From contig NZ_CP135922.1 of assembly GCF_032399705.1 (NCBI RefSeq), positions 1,488,001 to 1,552,000 of the forward strand: a stretch of DNA of 64,000 bases, written 5' to 3'. The position numbers and the translations under genes were made by a program. This DNA is from Paenibacillus sp. BIC5C1. Its GTDB lineage: Bacteria > Bacillota > Bacilli > Paenibacillales > Paenibacillaceae. Under the pieces are notes generated by a model. The model was given only the letters and a program-made list of their open reading frames with translations. It searched no databases and was not told the DNA's origin. Of the stretch, positions 26,999 through 39,965 are shown piece by piece; the first letter of the stretch is position 1, and each line of letters begins with the position of its first letter.

Positions 26999-27209
26999 GG
27001 CTCACTCTTGAAATAAGTCTTTCAAGGCTGCAAAAGCAGTGAAGGGGACGAAATCGATTCTGTAGAAGCGTTAGCGTTCGCCTTTGTCTCCGGAATTTAA
27101 ACAATTAAAAACTAATTCAAAAAAATATGGAGACAACAGCGATCGAAAGAACGGTTCGTAACCGGAACGGCCACCTTGCAGAACGTAAGCACTTATTGTG
27201 AAGTGAGCC
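26999..27209 (+). repeat. Imperfect palindromic repeat element, copy B
   Basis: A 211-base imperfect palindrome: GGCTCACT (26999-27006) pairs with AGTGAGCC (27202-27209), then ATAAGTC with CACTTAT, GCTGCAA with TTGCAG, and near the centre GCGTTCGCC with CAGCGATCG, and GTCTCC with GGAGAC. The centre (AAGCGTTAGCGTTCGCCTTT and GGAGACAACAGCGATCGAAA) matches copy A at 508-696, while the outer arms differ but still pair. It lies between ugpE and the binding-protein gene, where it could act as an mRNA boundary. Confidence 0.75.
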
Positions 27210-27229
27210 CCAAAAAAAGGAGAGCGATT

Positions 27230-28603
27230 ATGATCGGGTTTCGTTTGAAAAAAAGAGGAACATTTGCATTGATGTTGGCTGCACTTATGCTGGTATTGGC
27301 CGCTTGTGGCGGAAAAACCGAAACAACAAGCACAACGGGCGGAGCGCAGGCAGATGCTGCAGCTGCTGAACCGGTACAACTGACATGGTGGCATTCGATG
27401 TCTGGTGCAGGGGAGAAAGCCATTAATCAACTCGCTTCCGATTTCAACGCAAGTCACCCGGACATTCAGGTGAAGGCAATCTACCAGGGGAAATATGATG
27501 AGAGCCTGAACAAACTTAAAGCTTCCATGGGATCGGACAGTGGTCCGGACATTATCCAGGTGTACGAGATCGGCAGCAAGTTCATGATCGATTCCGGTAT
27601 GATTACACCAGTTCAGCAATTTATCGATAAAGACAAATTCGACTTGTCCCAACTGGAGCCGAATATCATTCGTTATTACACTATTGATGGCAAATTGAAC
27701 GCCATGCCGTTCAACACATCGAACCCAATTCTGTATTACAACAAGGACATGTTCAAAGCAGCTGGTTTGGACCCGGAGAACCCGCCTAAGACATACGAAG
27801 AGTTTGAACAAGCAGCCAAAGCACTGGCGAAAGACGGTAAACCCGGTGCGTCCATGGCGATCTATGGCTGGTTTATGGAACAGTTCTTTGCAAACCAGAA
27901 TGCAGATTATGTAAACAACGGTAACGGAAGAACCGGTGCAGCGACGGAATCCATGCTGAACTCCGAAGCTGGTGTGAAGACTTTGACGTGGTGGAAAAAG
28001 ATGATGGACGAGAAAACCGTCTCCAATCTGGGACGTAGCACGGACGATACAACCGCTGCATTTACAGCACAACAAATCGGTATGACACTGGATTCCACCG
28101 CTGGATTGCGCAAAATTGTAGAGGGTGCTGGCGGTAAGTTTGAGCTGGGAACAGGCTTCCTGCCACGTCCAGCAGATGCCAAAGAAGGCGGCGTCGTTGT
28201 TGGTGGCGCAAGCTTGTATATCATGAACAACAAATCTGAAGCTCAACAGCAAGCCGCTTGGGAATTCATCAAGTACCTGGCTACACCTGAGGTGCAAGCC
28301 AACTGGAGTGTTGCGACAGGATACTTCCCTATTACGACAGCAGCCTACGATGAGCAAGTATTAAAGGATAATATGGCGAAGTACCCGCAATTCAAGACAG
28401 CAGTCGACCAATTGCACGCTTCTGCTGATTCGACAGCAACATCCGGGGCTGTAATGGGTGTATTCCCCGAAGCCCGTCAAATTGTCGAAGGAGCGATCGA
28501 GACAGTTCTGAATGGACAAGGTACACCACAAGACGTATTGGATGCAGCAGCGAAGCAAATTACAGACAAGATTGCACAGTATAACAGCACGGTGAAGAAG
28601 TAA
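27230..28603 (+). CDS. ugpB: Extracellular substrate-binding lipoprotein, UgpB-like
   Basis: A 457-residue lipoprotein with signal peptide and lipobox LVLAAC (Cys near residue 25). LTWWHSMSGAGEKAINQLASDFN, IYQGKYDESLNKL, PDIIQVYEIGSKFM and NTSNPILYYNKDMFKAAGLDPENPP follow UgpB of E. coli closely, including its WHSM, Q-Y-G-Y/N-Y, LQVYEVG and PFNSSTPVLYYNKD regions that line the glycerol-3-phosphate site. VGGASLYIM and TGYFPITTAAYDE are further shared blocks. AAAAGGAGAG precedes ATG 27230. It is the binding subunit of the importer; substrate assignment is by motif resemblance. Confidence 0.82.
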   Translation: MIGFRLKKRGTFALMLAALMLVLAACGGKTETTSTTGGAQADAAAAEPVQLTWWHSMSGAGEKAINQLASDFNASHPDIQVKAIYQGKYDESLNKLKASMGSDSGPDIIQVYEIGSKFMIDSGMITPVQQFIDKDKFDLSQLEPNIIRYYTIDGKLNAMPFNTSNPILYYNKDMFKAAGLDPENPPKTYEEFEQAAKALAKDGKPGASMAIYGWFMEQFFANQNADYVNNGNGRTGAATESMLNSEAGVKTLTWWKKMMDEKTVSNLGRSTDDTTAAFTAQQIGMTLDSTAGLRKIVEGAGGKFELGTGFLPRPADAKEGGVVVGGASLYIMNNKSEAQQQAAWEFIKYLATPEVQANWSVATGYFPITTAAYDEQVLKDNMAKYPQFKTAVDQLHASADSTATSGAVMGVFPEARQIVEGAIETVLNGQGTPQDVLDAAAKQITDKIAQYNSTVKK

Positions 28604-28993
28604 CATGCTGACTTGCAGCAGGACAAACCTTAGGCCGGGGCTAGGGAAGTTGAGATAAATGACTTAACTTAGGATGTCAAAATGAGTGAGACGTATGCGA
28701 TGGTCAACCCTGACTGTCGCATCGTTTTGCTGTGAGAAGATCTTGAACATAATCAATTTAAGGTGAATTGGCTATGGGGATATCTATCAATAAATGTCGA
28801 ATACAGAGATTTTATTTTTATTATGTTAGTTTAAGTGACTCTAAATAGGCTGTTATACACAATGATTCACTATTTAAGTAATGTATATGACATGTTAAAG
28901 CTGAAAAATAGCAATTTATTACTTGTTTTTATTTTTTTATTATCAATTTTGTGATGTTTGTGTTCTATTTTATATCATTTCAAAAGAATATTA
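28604..28993. other. AT-rich intergenic stretch after ugpB
   Basis: Apart from the terminator at 28695-28728 this stretch is very AT-rich (especially from 28780) and shows no gene or known RNA in either strand. Confidence 0.5.
28695..28728 (+). terminator. Terminator after ugpB
   Basis: ATGCGA pairs with TCGCAT and GTCA with TGAC, followed by CGTTTTG. Confidence 0.75.
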
Positions 28994-29022
28994 TTTACAT
29001 GTAATAAAAGTTCAGTTATCTT
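28994..29022 (+). promoter_or_regulatory. Probable promoter of the large nuclease/nucleotidase gene
   Basis: TTTACA at 28994-28999 and TATCTT at 29017-29022 are 17 bases apart, leaving a leader of about 60 bases before GGAGGTAGG and the ATG at 29092. Confidence 0.5.
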
Positions 29023-29091
29023 ATATTTGAACTAATGTACAAGTTTCATGAACAAATGATTACGAATTTAAAAAATGGAGGTAGGTAAAAG

Positions 29092-32000
29092 ATGCATGTT
29101 CTGCAAATGAAGAGGTGGCTCAGGTTGTTCCTGGCTATGGTTCTGCTTATCACGGGTGCCATTCCGGCTGGATTGTTCAGCAGTAAGGCAGCTGCGGCGG
29201 ATGAGCCGTTAACGGTTGCTCAGGCACAGGCAAAGAATTCTGACAAATCTACAGCGACTGTTGAAGGATATGTTGTTGGTTACTATAACAGTGGAACCTC
29301 TATCCAGCTAAATCCTCCGTTTACTTCTGACACAAATTTTGCACTGGCAGATCGTCCTGATGAAACAGATGTAAGCAAAATGATGCCAGTACAAGTACCC
29401 ACAAATGCTCCCCGCAGCACTTTTGGTCTACAAAGCAATACATCCTTATATCATTCCAAAGTTCGAATTAACGGTGCTACATTGGAAACATATTTTACTG
29501 TTAACGGGATTAAAAGTACCACTTCGACCATTTTCCAATTGATTGATGAGACGCCAGAAACCAAGGTGGTAAACGTTACAGCTAATCCATCCTCTGGAGC
29601 TGTGCCGGCAGGCACAGAGGTTAAATTGGCAACAACTACAGTTGGTGCCGCCGTATACTATAAATTAAATGATGATAATGAATTTCTTCCATATACAGTG
29701 CCCATCACAGTGAATGATACGATTCACATTGAAGCTTATGCACACAAAAGTGGATTAATGGATAGCGATATTACGCTTCTTGACTACACCATAGTCGACA
29801 ACAGTCCCATTTCAATCTCCGAAGCAAGAACTAAATCTGAGAATACACCGGTTACTGTACAAGGGATTGTAACTTATCGCGAAGAATCCGGAGGATTGGC
29901 GAATCTGTACATTCAGGATGATCATGCAGGAATCGTCATTCGTGGAACAGACGCCACCGTGGAGCCGGGCGATCGTATTGAAGCTTATGGTCCGCTGACG
30001 ATTTATAACGGTTTGCTTCAGGTAGAGAAGGACAAGACCGGATTTCCAGGCGGTTATATTAAGGTCTTGGATAAAACGCAAGATATCCCTGAACCCGTTA
30101 CACTGACATCCAAAGACTTTACACCTGCTGAAGGCGGAGGAAAGGGTACAGGTGGCATTTACGAAGGGATGCTTGTCGAAGTCAACGCTGTTACAGTGAC
30201 AAGAAGCAGCAGTTCCACCTTTTATGCGACAGATACCGATGGTGGAGAGATCACGATCTATGCCAAAAATAGCCCTACTGCACTGGCAACAGGCAAAACA
30301 TATGAAAAAGTGACAGGAGTTATGACCTACCATACAAGTTATGGTCTTGAACTGATTCCACGTACAACATCGGATGTTGTCGAAAATTTGCTCTCTGTTA
30401 CAGCCAGTGCTTCATCAGGCGGTATTGTCAAAGGATCAACAGTGACATTGTCCTCGCCAACGGCAGGAGCAGAAATCTATTATACGGTTGATGGCACTGA
30501 ACCAACCCCAACATCCACAAAGTACAGTGTTCCAATTACAGTAAACGAGGACACGATTGTAAAAGCGATTGCTGTATCGGGTGGAAGTACGAGTGGGGTA
30601 TATACCTTTACTTATAAAGTTCTTCATGAACTGGACAATCTTAGAATCCATGATATTCAAGGAGCTTCCCATAACTCTTTGTACGATGGTTTAGCTGTTC
30701 AGAATGTCGAAGGAATTGTGACTTATGTTGTAAATGCAAGCTCCTTCTATATACAGGAGATTCCTGGAATGGAAGATGACGATGTGAAAACATCCGAAGG
30801 TATACTCATCTATAAGTCATCTCATGGAATGACAGTAGGCAACAAGGTTAAGGTGTCGGGTCAAGTCAAAGAATATGCGACAGCGACGACTGAGCTGTCT
30901 ACGACAGAGATCGTTGCAACAACAATTACGGTTGAAGACAACAATCAAGAACTTCCTGAACCTGTGATTCTGGGAACTAACGGTCGAATCATCCCTACTG
31001 TAATTGATTCAGATCAGTTCGGGGAGTTTAACCCGGAAACGGATGCGATCGATTTTTATGAGAGTTTGGAAGGCATGAGAGTGCAACTTGATAATGCAAC
31101 AATTATTGGTCCATATTCCAGTGAACCGGGTCTAGCAGTTGTCGTTGACAATGGTCTGAATAACCCAGTACGCACACCAGCAGGAGGCGTTATCCTAACT
31201 GCGGATAGTACAGAACCTTACGAGAGTGCCCTCAATCCGCAACGATTGTTCATTAACAAAAAGCCCTCTCAGGCGGTCAAAACTGGTGACAAGCTTACTG
31301 AGTCCGTCAAAGGTGTTATGACGTATTCCAACGGTAATTTCAAGGTTAATCCAGAGGGGAATCTTCCAGTCATCACTTCAGGGGGGCTTGAGCAAGCAAC
31401 AACGACGATTCAACAGGCCGACGGTAAGTTGACAATTGCAACTTTTAATGTGGAAAATTTCAGTAAGAAGGATGCAGCGAGAGCTGTCAAAATCGGTGGG
31501 ATTGTAGTCAATAATCTAAAGAATCCGGATATTATTGGCATAATGGAAGTACAAGATAATGATGGAGCTACAGACAGTGGAACAACTGCTGCTGATGCAA
31601 GTTTCCAAACCCTGATTGATGCTATTGCATCTAAAGGCGGTCCTACCTATAAATACACGGATATTGCTCCAGAAAACAATAAGGATGGTGGAGCTCCGGG
31701 GGGGAACATTCGTGTAGGATTCTTATACAATGAGTCACGTGTAACTCTGAAACAAGGAAATAAAGGGGACGCAGTAACGGGAATCCAAGTGGAAACAGAC
31801 GGGAGTTTGTCCCTTAATCCTGGAAGGATTGATCCAACAAACGATGCTTTTACAAGCTCGCGTAAGCCGCTCGCTGCTGAATTTGAGTTCAATGGAGAAC
31901 GTGTTGTTGTGATTGCAAATCATCTGAATTCCAAAGGCGGCGATCTGAAGCCTTACGGAAGCATACAGCCTGCGACAAGAAGTAGTGAAATTCAACGTGC

Positions 32001-34656
32001 ACGACAGGCAACTGCTGTAAATAGTTTTGTTAAAGAACTGCTAAGTAAAGACCCTGAGGTGAATGTTGCTGTTCTTGGCGATTTCAATGACTTCCAGTTC
32101 TCCAAAACATTGAATATTGTTGAAGGTAATGAACTGGACAATCTGGTAAACAAACTGCCAGAGAATAAGCGTTATTCCTACATCTATGACGGAAACTCTC
32201 AGACACTGGATCACATTCTGGTGAGTAAAAATCTGTCCGAAACTGCTGCTATCGAAGCGGTTCATGTGAATGCTGATTTTGAAGATTCCCATGGTCGGGT
32301 CAGTGACCATGATCCGCTGCTCGCGCAGCTGAGCATTGGAAGCACAGCAGAAGAAGGTGACTTCAACCTGCGTGTATTGCACACCAATGATACACACGCG
32401 CATTTGGATAACATCCCGCGCCGTGTAACAGCGATTAAGGAAACGCGCAATGATAACACCCTGGTATTGGATGCAGGGGACGTATTCTCGGGTACATTGT
32501 ACTTTAACCTCTTTAACGGTCTGGCGGATCTGGAGTTCATGAACATGATCGGATACGATGCCATGACCTTCGGAAATCACGAGTTTGATAAAGGCCCAAG
32601 CGTACTCAAGGAATTTATTGAACAAGCGGAATTCCCATTTGTGAGTGCCAATATTGACTATACCAAGGATGCGAGTTTGGGCAGCCTGTACAACAGTACC
32701 ATCGGAAATCCAGGCGAGAATTCCCAAATCTACCCGGCCATTATTACGGAAGTAAACGGCGAGAAAGTCGGAATCTTTGGATTGACGACACCGGATACCG
32801 TATCTCTGTCCTCACCGGGAGATGATTTGACCTTTAAGGATTACAAAGCAAGTGCTCAGGCGACAGTGAACATGCTGCAAGATGAAGGAATCAACAAAAT
32901 TATCGCGCTGACGCATCTGGGGTACTCGGAAGACCTGAAGCTGGCAGAAGCGGTAGAAGGCATTGACATCGTAGTGGGTGGTCATTCACATACCATTCTG
33001 AACAAACCGGTAGTTGTAGATACACACACTGATCCGACACTGGTTGTACAGACGGGAGAATATGACGTTTCCCTGGGTCAACTGGATGTAACGTTCAACG
33101 AAGCAGGCGTACTGAAAACATGGAACGGCAAATTGCTGAACCTGGATGCGAAGGATGCCACCGGTAAGTATGTTTACGCAGATGATCCGATTGCAAAAGC
33201 GAAGCTGGCAACCTATGCGAAACCTCTGGAAGAGTTCAGAAAAACAGTCATCGGTAAAACGAATGTATTCCTCGATGGAGAACGTGGCAGTGTACGTAAG
33301 CAGGAAACCAACCTTGGTAACCTGGTAGCAGACGGCATGTTAGAGAAAGTGAAATCTATTGTTAAGGAAAACAATGTTAAAGGATATGTCACAATCCAAA
33401 ATGGTGGAGGCATCCGGAAATCGTTCAAGGAGGGAGATATCACCCTGGAACAATTGCTGGAAATGATGCCAAATGGAAACAACCTGTCTGCGCTAAAAAT
33501 GACAGGTAAGGAAATTACCGCTGCACTGGAAAATGGCGTGAGCGGTGTGGAAACAGGAGAAGGACGCTTCCCGCAAGTTTCAGGCATGCGTTTCTACTAC
33601 GACTCCACGAAGCCCGGCGAGAAAATTGATGCGGTAACGAATACAGTGACCCAAGTGGGTCAACGCGTGCTCAAAGTACAGATTAAGAATGCCAATGGCA
33701 CGTACACGGACATCGACCCTAACGGATACTACATCGTAGCGACGAACTCTTTTATGGCTAACGGTGGAGACTTCTATCGCTCCATGAGAGCGGCGAAGGA
33801 TGACAAACGCCAGTATGAACTGAATCTGGTCGATTATGAGGTTTTCCATGAACATCTGGACCGTGTAGGTACGGTAAACCAGAAAACGGAAGGACGCATT
33901 ACTGATTTGAAGGGAGCTCCACTTCCGGGTGATGGGAATGGAAGCAACCCTGGTAATGGCGGTGGAAATAATGGAAGTAATCCGGGCAGTGGTAATAGTG
34001 ATGGAGGTACAACCACACCTGTAACACCAACAGATCCAACAACTCCGACGACGCCTACAACACCTTCCAACCCGGGTAATGGTAATGGAGGAGGTACTAC
34101 ACCGACCAATCCGGGTGTGACTTTGAAAGATATCGGCAATCACTGGGCAGCAGCTGCCATTGAGCAGGCCATTTCCCGGGGAATTGTAAATGGATATCAG
34201 GACGGTAATTTCCGTCCAAATGCACCGGCAACACGTGCCGAGTTCATTGTCATGCTGGCAAGAGCATTTGAACTTCCGGCCAGCAGCAAGGCGTTGACGT
34301 TTAAGGATGCTTCCAAAATTCCAGCATGGGCACAATCCTTTATTGCTCAAGCTGTAGAACAAGGGATCATTAGTGGCTATACGGATGAGACGTTCCGTGC
34401 TTCCGGCAAAGTATCCCGTGTAGAGATGACGGTTATGCTCGTAAGAGCACTCGGACTTCCAGTTGCATCGAATGCCACATTAACCTTTGCAGATGCGAAT
34501 AAAGTACCTGCATGGGCCGTACCTTATATTGCAGCTGCATATGATGCAGGACTGGTGAAAGGCACAGGCAAGAACCTGTTTAACCCACTTGTTGAAGCAA
34601 CTCGTGCTGAAGTTGTGACTCTGTTGATGTCAGCGAGTGAGTTTCAGGCGAAGTAA
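29092..34656 (+). CDS. Giant secreted nuclease/5'-nucleotidase with SLH cell-wall anchor
   Basis: An 1854-residue surface protein. In order: signal peptide (about 1-36, ending KAAAA); a DUF6359-like domain (to about 150); a chitobiase-type C-terminal fold (about 160-238); an OB-fold YhcR-like nucleic-acid domain (about 240-420); another chitobiase-type fold (about 435-510); a second OB-like domain (about 515-640); an endonuclease/exonuclease/phosphatase domain (about 780-1083) with ATFNVENF, GIMEVQD, ANHLNSKGGD, LGDFNDFQ and SDHDPLL; a 5'-nucleotidase unit (about 1093-1575) with LHTNDTHAHLD, DAGDVFSG, GNHEFDKG, GGHSHT, QNGGGIR and NSFMANGGDFY; a Gly/Asn/Pro/Thr linker; and three SLH domains (about 1677-1850). 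It probably degrades DNA or RNA outside the cell and dephosphorylates the nucleotides. B. subtilis YhcR is a shorter relative. Its position after a ugp-type importer suggests phosphate or nucleoside salvage. Confidence 0.9.
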   Translation: MHVLQMKRWLRLFLAMVLLITGAIPAGLFSSKAAAADEPLTVAQAQAKNSDKSTATVEGYVVGYYNSGTSIQLNPPFTSDTNFALADRPDETDVSKMMPVQVPTNAPRSTFGLQSNTSLYHSKVRINGATLETYFTVNGIKSTTSTIFQLIDETPETKVVNVTANPSSGAVPAGTEVKLATTTVGAAVYYKLNDDNEFLPYTVPITVNDTIHIEAYAHKSGLMDSDITLLDYTIVDNSPISISEARTKSENTPVTVQGIVTYREESGGLANLYIQDDHAGIVIRGTDATVEPGDRIEAYGPLTIYNGLLQVEKDKTGFPGGYIKVLDKTQDIPEPVTLTSKDFTPAEGGGKGTGGIYEGMLVEVNAVTVTRSSSSTFYATDTDGGEITIYAKNSPTALATGKTYEKVTGVMTYHTSYGLELIPRTTSDVVENLLSVTASASSGGIVKGSTVTLSSPTAGAEIYYTVDGTEPTPTSTKYSVPITVNEDTIVKAIAVSGGSTSGVYTFTYKVLHELDNLRIHDIQGASHNSLYDGLAVQNVEGIVTYVVNASSFYIQEIPGMEDDDVKTSEGILIYKSSHGMTVGNKVKVSGQVKEYATATTELSTTEIVATTITVEDNNQELPEPVILGTNGRIIPTVIDSDQFGEFNPETDAIDFYESLEGMRVQLDNATIIGPYSSEPGLAVVVDNGLNNPVRTPAGGVILTADSTEPYESALNPQRLFINKKPSQAVKTGDKLTESVKGVMTYSNGNFKVNPEGNLPVITSGGLEQATTTIQQADGKLTIATFNVENFSKKDAARAVKIGGIVVNNLKNPDIIGIMEVQDNDGATDSGTTAADASFQTLIDAIASKGGPTYKYTDIAPENNKDGGAPGGNIRVGFLYNESRVTLKQGNKGDAVTGIQVETDGSLSLNPGRIDPTNDAFTSSRKPLAAEFEFNGERVVVIANHLNSKGGDLKPYGSIQPATRSSEIQRARQATAVNSFVKELLSKDPEVNVAVLGDFNDFQFSKTLNIVEGNELDNLVNKLPENKRYSYIYDGNSQTLDHILVSKNLSETAAIEAVHVNADFEDSHGRVSDHDPLLAQLSIGSTAEEGDFNLRVLHTNDTHAHLDNIPRRVTAIKETRNDNTLVLDAGDVFSGTLYFNLFNGLADLEFMNMIGYDAMTFGNHEFDKGPSVLKEFIEQAEFPFVSANIDYTKDASLGSLYNSTIGNPGENSQIYPAIITEVNGEKVGIFGLTTPDTVSLSSPGDDLTFKDYKASAQATVNMLQDEGINKIIALTHLGYSEDLKLAEAVEGIDIVVGGHSHTILNKPVVVDTHTDPTLVVQTGEYDVSLGQLDVTFNEAGVLKTWNGKLLNLDAKDATGKYVYADDPIAKAKLATYAKPLEEFRKTVIGKTNVFLDGERGSVRKQETNLGNLVADGMLEKVKSIVKENNVKGYVTIQNGGGIRKSFKEGDITLEQLLEMMPNGNNLSALKMTGKEITAALENGVSGVETGEGRFPQVSGMRFYYDSTKPGEKIDAVTNTVTQVGQRVLKVQIKNANGTYTDIDPNGYYIVATNSFMANGGDFYRSMRAAKDDKRQYELNLVDYEVFHEHLDRVGTVNQKTEGRITDLKGAPLPGDGNGSNPGNGGGNNGSNPGSGNSDGGTTTPVTPTDPTTPTTPTTPSNPGNGNGGGTTPTNPGVTLKDIGNHWAAAAIEQAISRGIVNGYQDGNFRPNAPATRAEFIVMLARAFELPASSKALTFKDASKIPAWAQSFIAQAVEQGIISGYTDETFRASGKVSRVEMTVMLVRALGLPVASNATLTFADANKVPAWAVPYIAAAYDAGLVKGTGKNLFNPLVEATRAEVVTLLMSASEFQAK

Positions 34657-34738
34657 TAAAGACTATTCAATCTTTCTATGAAAAGGAAGCCAAAACCAAT
34701 TTAACCTGAAACGCTAAACTCTTTTACTCTAAGAAAAA

Positions 34739-34773
34739 CAGCTTGCAGACCTACATCTGCAAGCTGTTTTTTT
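34739..34773 (+). terminator. Terminator after the nuclease/nucleotidase gene
   Basis: CAGCTTGCAGA and TCTGCAAGCTG form a perfect eleven-base-pair stem, followed by T7. Confidence 0.95.
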
Positions 34774-34844
34774 ACTAATTAATGGCTGTTCAATTTTACC
34801 AGAGGAAGGTATAGTAGACAGGATTATATGGAAGGAGTGTTGAA

Positions 34845-35057
34845 ATGCAAGATCAACCAGTTTTAATCGCACTATTGGCTATTGCAGCAGGGATTTTCAG
34901 TTTGTTGGGTGGAATCAACAATTGGGATTGGTTTATGAAGAGTTTTAGAGCAGGTCTCTTTGTGAAAACCATTGGACGTCAGGGTGCAAGAGTGGTGTAT
35001 GGTATTTTAGGTATTGTGCTGATTACCATTGGTGTATTATTGTTGCTGTTTGGGTAA
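34845..35057 (+). CDS. Small membrane protein resembling the Imm17 immunity family
   Basis: A 70-residue protein with two membrane helices (about residues 6-24 and 49-69) joined by NNWDWFMKSFRAGLFVKTIG and RQGARVVYG. The pattern NWDWF, then R and FVK, then G-R-GAR-Y-ILG, is that of the Imm17 family, assigned to immunity against polymorphic toxins. GGAAGGAG precedes the ATG. No toxin gene is adjacent; the large SLH protein upstream has no recognised toxin domain. It could be an orphan immunity gene or a housekeeping member of the same fold. Confidence 0.6.
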   Translation: MQDQPVLIALLAIAAGIFSLLGGINNWDWFMKSFRAGLFVKTIGRQGARVVYGILGIVLITIGVLLLLFG

Positions 35058-35270
35058 GCGTAGAAAAAGAAAGAAAAGAAAAATTGTAGAGCCTGAGTAC
35101 ATAATTCAGTTTCACAGCCTTTAATGTAGAAAGTAACGATTAGTACGTTTAGCTTTATGCTTGAGATTTTCGAGGTTAGTTAGGGTGTGGAAGTTAGCTT
35201 TTTAAAAAGTCTTGAAGCCTAAGCCAGTTTACTCCTGGGAATGTGTGGACAAATTATCTAAGAAACCGGG
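35058..35270. other. Intergenic stretch, nothing recognised
   Basis: No gene, promoter or known RNA is seen between the Imm17-like gene and palindromic element C. The stretch 35439-35614 after that element is likewise blank. Confidence 0.4.
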
Positions 35271-35438
35271 GACGTCTTATTTTGCCTTCAGCTCTTCTTT
35301 TTACAAAGTAAGAAACTCCAGACACGTTATTTACTGAAATTCCTGACAAAAACACTATAAACGACTTTTTTTTCTGATACAGCGTGTCTCAGGTTCTTTA
35401 GATTTCTGGAGTCACTTCATATCCTTGAATAAGACGTC
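35271..35438. repeat. Palindromic element C with perfect terminal inverted repeats
   Basis: A 168-base stretch is bounded by GACGTCTTATT (35271-35281) and AATAAGACGTC (35428-35438). Inside, AGACACG (35320-35326) pairs with CGTGTCT (35383-35389), flanked by the imperfect pair AAGAAACT/AGGTTCTT. No open frame of note. It is unrelated in sequence to elements A and B and resembles a small MITE-like element. Confidence 0.6.
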
Positions 35439-35614
35439 TTCGATTCGTTGCGCTTGCACATGCTCTGCTTCAATCGCGTGTGAGTCGCTGACTCCTGATC
35501 CCATCCGGAGCCAAGCTTTTCATTGAAAGGGAGAAAATCCACTTTAACGGAACTTCAGGTATACTTGTCTTCCAGCAGCTTGGAAGACACAACTTAAGAA
35601 AAGTTACATTCATT

Positions 35615-35649
35615 AAAAAGACCACCGAAAAAATTTCGGTGGTCTTTTT
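35615..35649 (-). terminator. Terminator after the OpuA permease gene
   Basis: Two perfect 16-base arms, AAAAAGACCACCGAAA and TTTCGGTGGTCTTTTT, enclose three bases. It can act in both directions and serves the gene ending at 35682. Confidence 0.95.
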
Positions 35650-35681
35650 GCCAAATTCAGGTTTATTCATCTCAATCTGGT

Positions 35682-39468
<3,787 letters not shown>

Positions 39469-39599
39469 GTTTTCACCCCTTCTGATGTGTTGTGCACTTC
39501 GAACGGCTTTCAGCATCCACAAGCCCATACACTTGTGCGCCCAGCCACGAAATCCGGTAATCGTTGCTTCGCTTCCCGTCTTTCTGGGTAACGCTTTGT

Positions 39600-39628
39600 A
39601 TTCTAACAATACTTAACCCGTATAGCAA
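39600..39628 (-). promoter_or_regulatory. Promoter of the opuA operon
   Basis: On the minus strand TTGCTA (39628-39623) and TAGAAT (39605-39600) are 17 bases apart, about 130 bases upstream of the ATPase start. Confidence 0.65.
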
Positions 39629-39637
39629 CTGAATAAA

Positions 39638-39673
39638 CAGTACATAATGTTTGTACAGTAAAAACTGTACAAA
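39638..39673. promoter_or_regulatory. Probable GbsR-type operator between divergent promoters
   Basis: TTTGTACAGT (39650-39659) and ACTGTACAAA (39664-39673) are perfect ten-base arms with an AAAA centre. A further half-site AGTACA lies at 39639-39644, spaced like a second dyad with TGTAC. The site lies between the opuA promoter and the regulator promoter. Binding by the adjacent GbsR-type protein is inferred. Confidence 0.65.
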
Positions 39674-39725
39674 GTTTTCCGTCCATATGCTCCGTCATTC
39701 TCCTTATTCTGGCTAATAAGACACC

Positions 39726-39754
39726 TTTACATTTGATATCGCTTTTCCTACAAT
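39726..39754 (+). promoter_or_regulatory. Promoter of the GbsR-type regulator
   Basis: TTTACA (39726-39731) and TACAAT (39749-39754) are 17 bases apart. The leader to 39966 is about 200 bases and includes the hairpin CCCATGATATACATGGG near 39828-39844; no known riboswitch is recognised in it. Confidence 0.6.
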
Positions 39755-39965
39755 AGAAAATGTGCTGAATCTAAGCAGTTTCTTTTGGTTAAAAGATAGT
39801 CGTAGGCGTTTGCAACTTGGTAAAGCTCCCATGATATACATGGGGTAACCTTAAGCCCGTTGGCATATAGGATGTCCTGCCGGATACTTTCCCATGTAAG
39901 CCGGATCTTAAACAGTTGCAATTATTTTGCCGAGACTGGGAATGTTCAGAATGGAGGTTGCAAGC

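Noticed and set aside
27071..28357. Minus-strand open frame opposite ugpB
   Set aside because: Antisense shadow; high Cys and His content and no start signal.
28994..29040. Possible Pho box before the nuclease/nucleotidase gene
   Set aside because: Only the first TTTACA unit fits the TT(A/T/C)A(C/T)A consensus at 11-base phasing; the others are poor.
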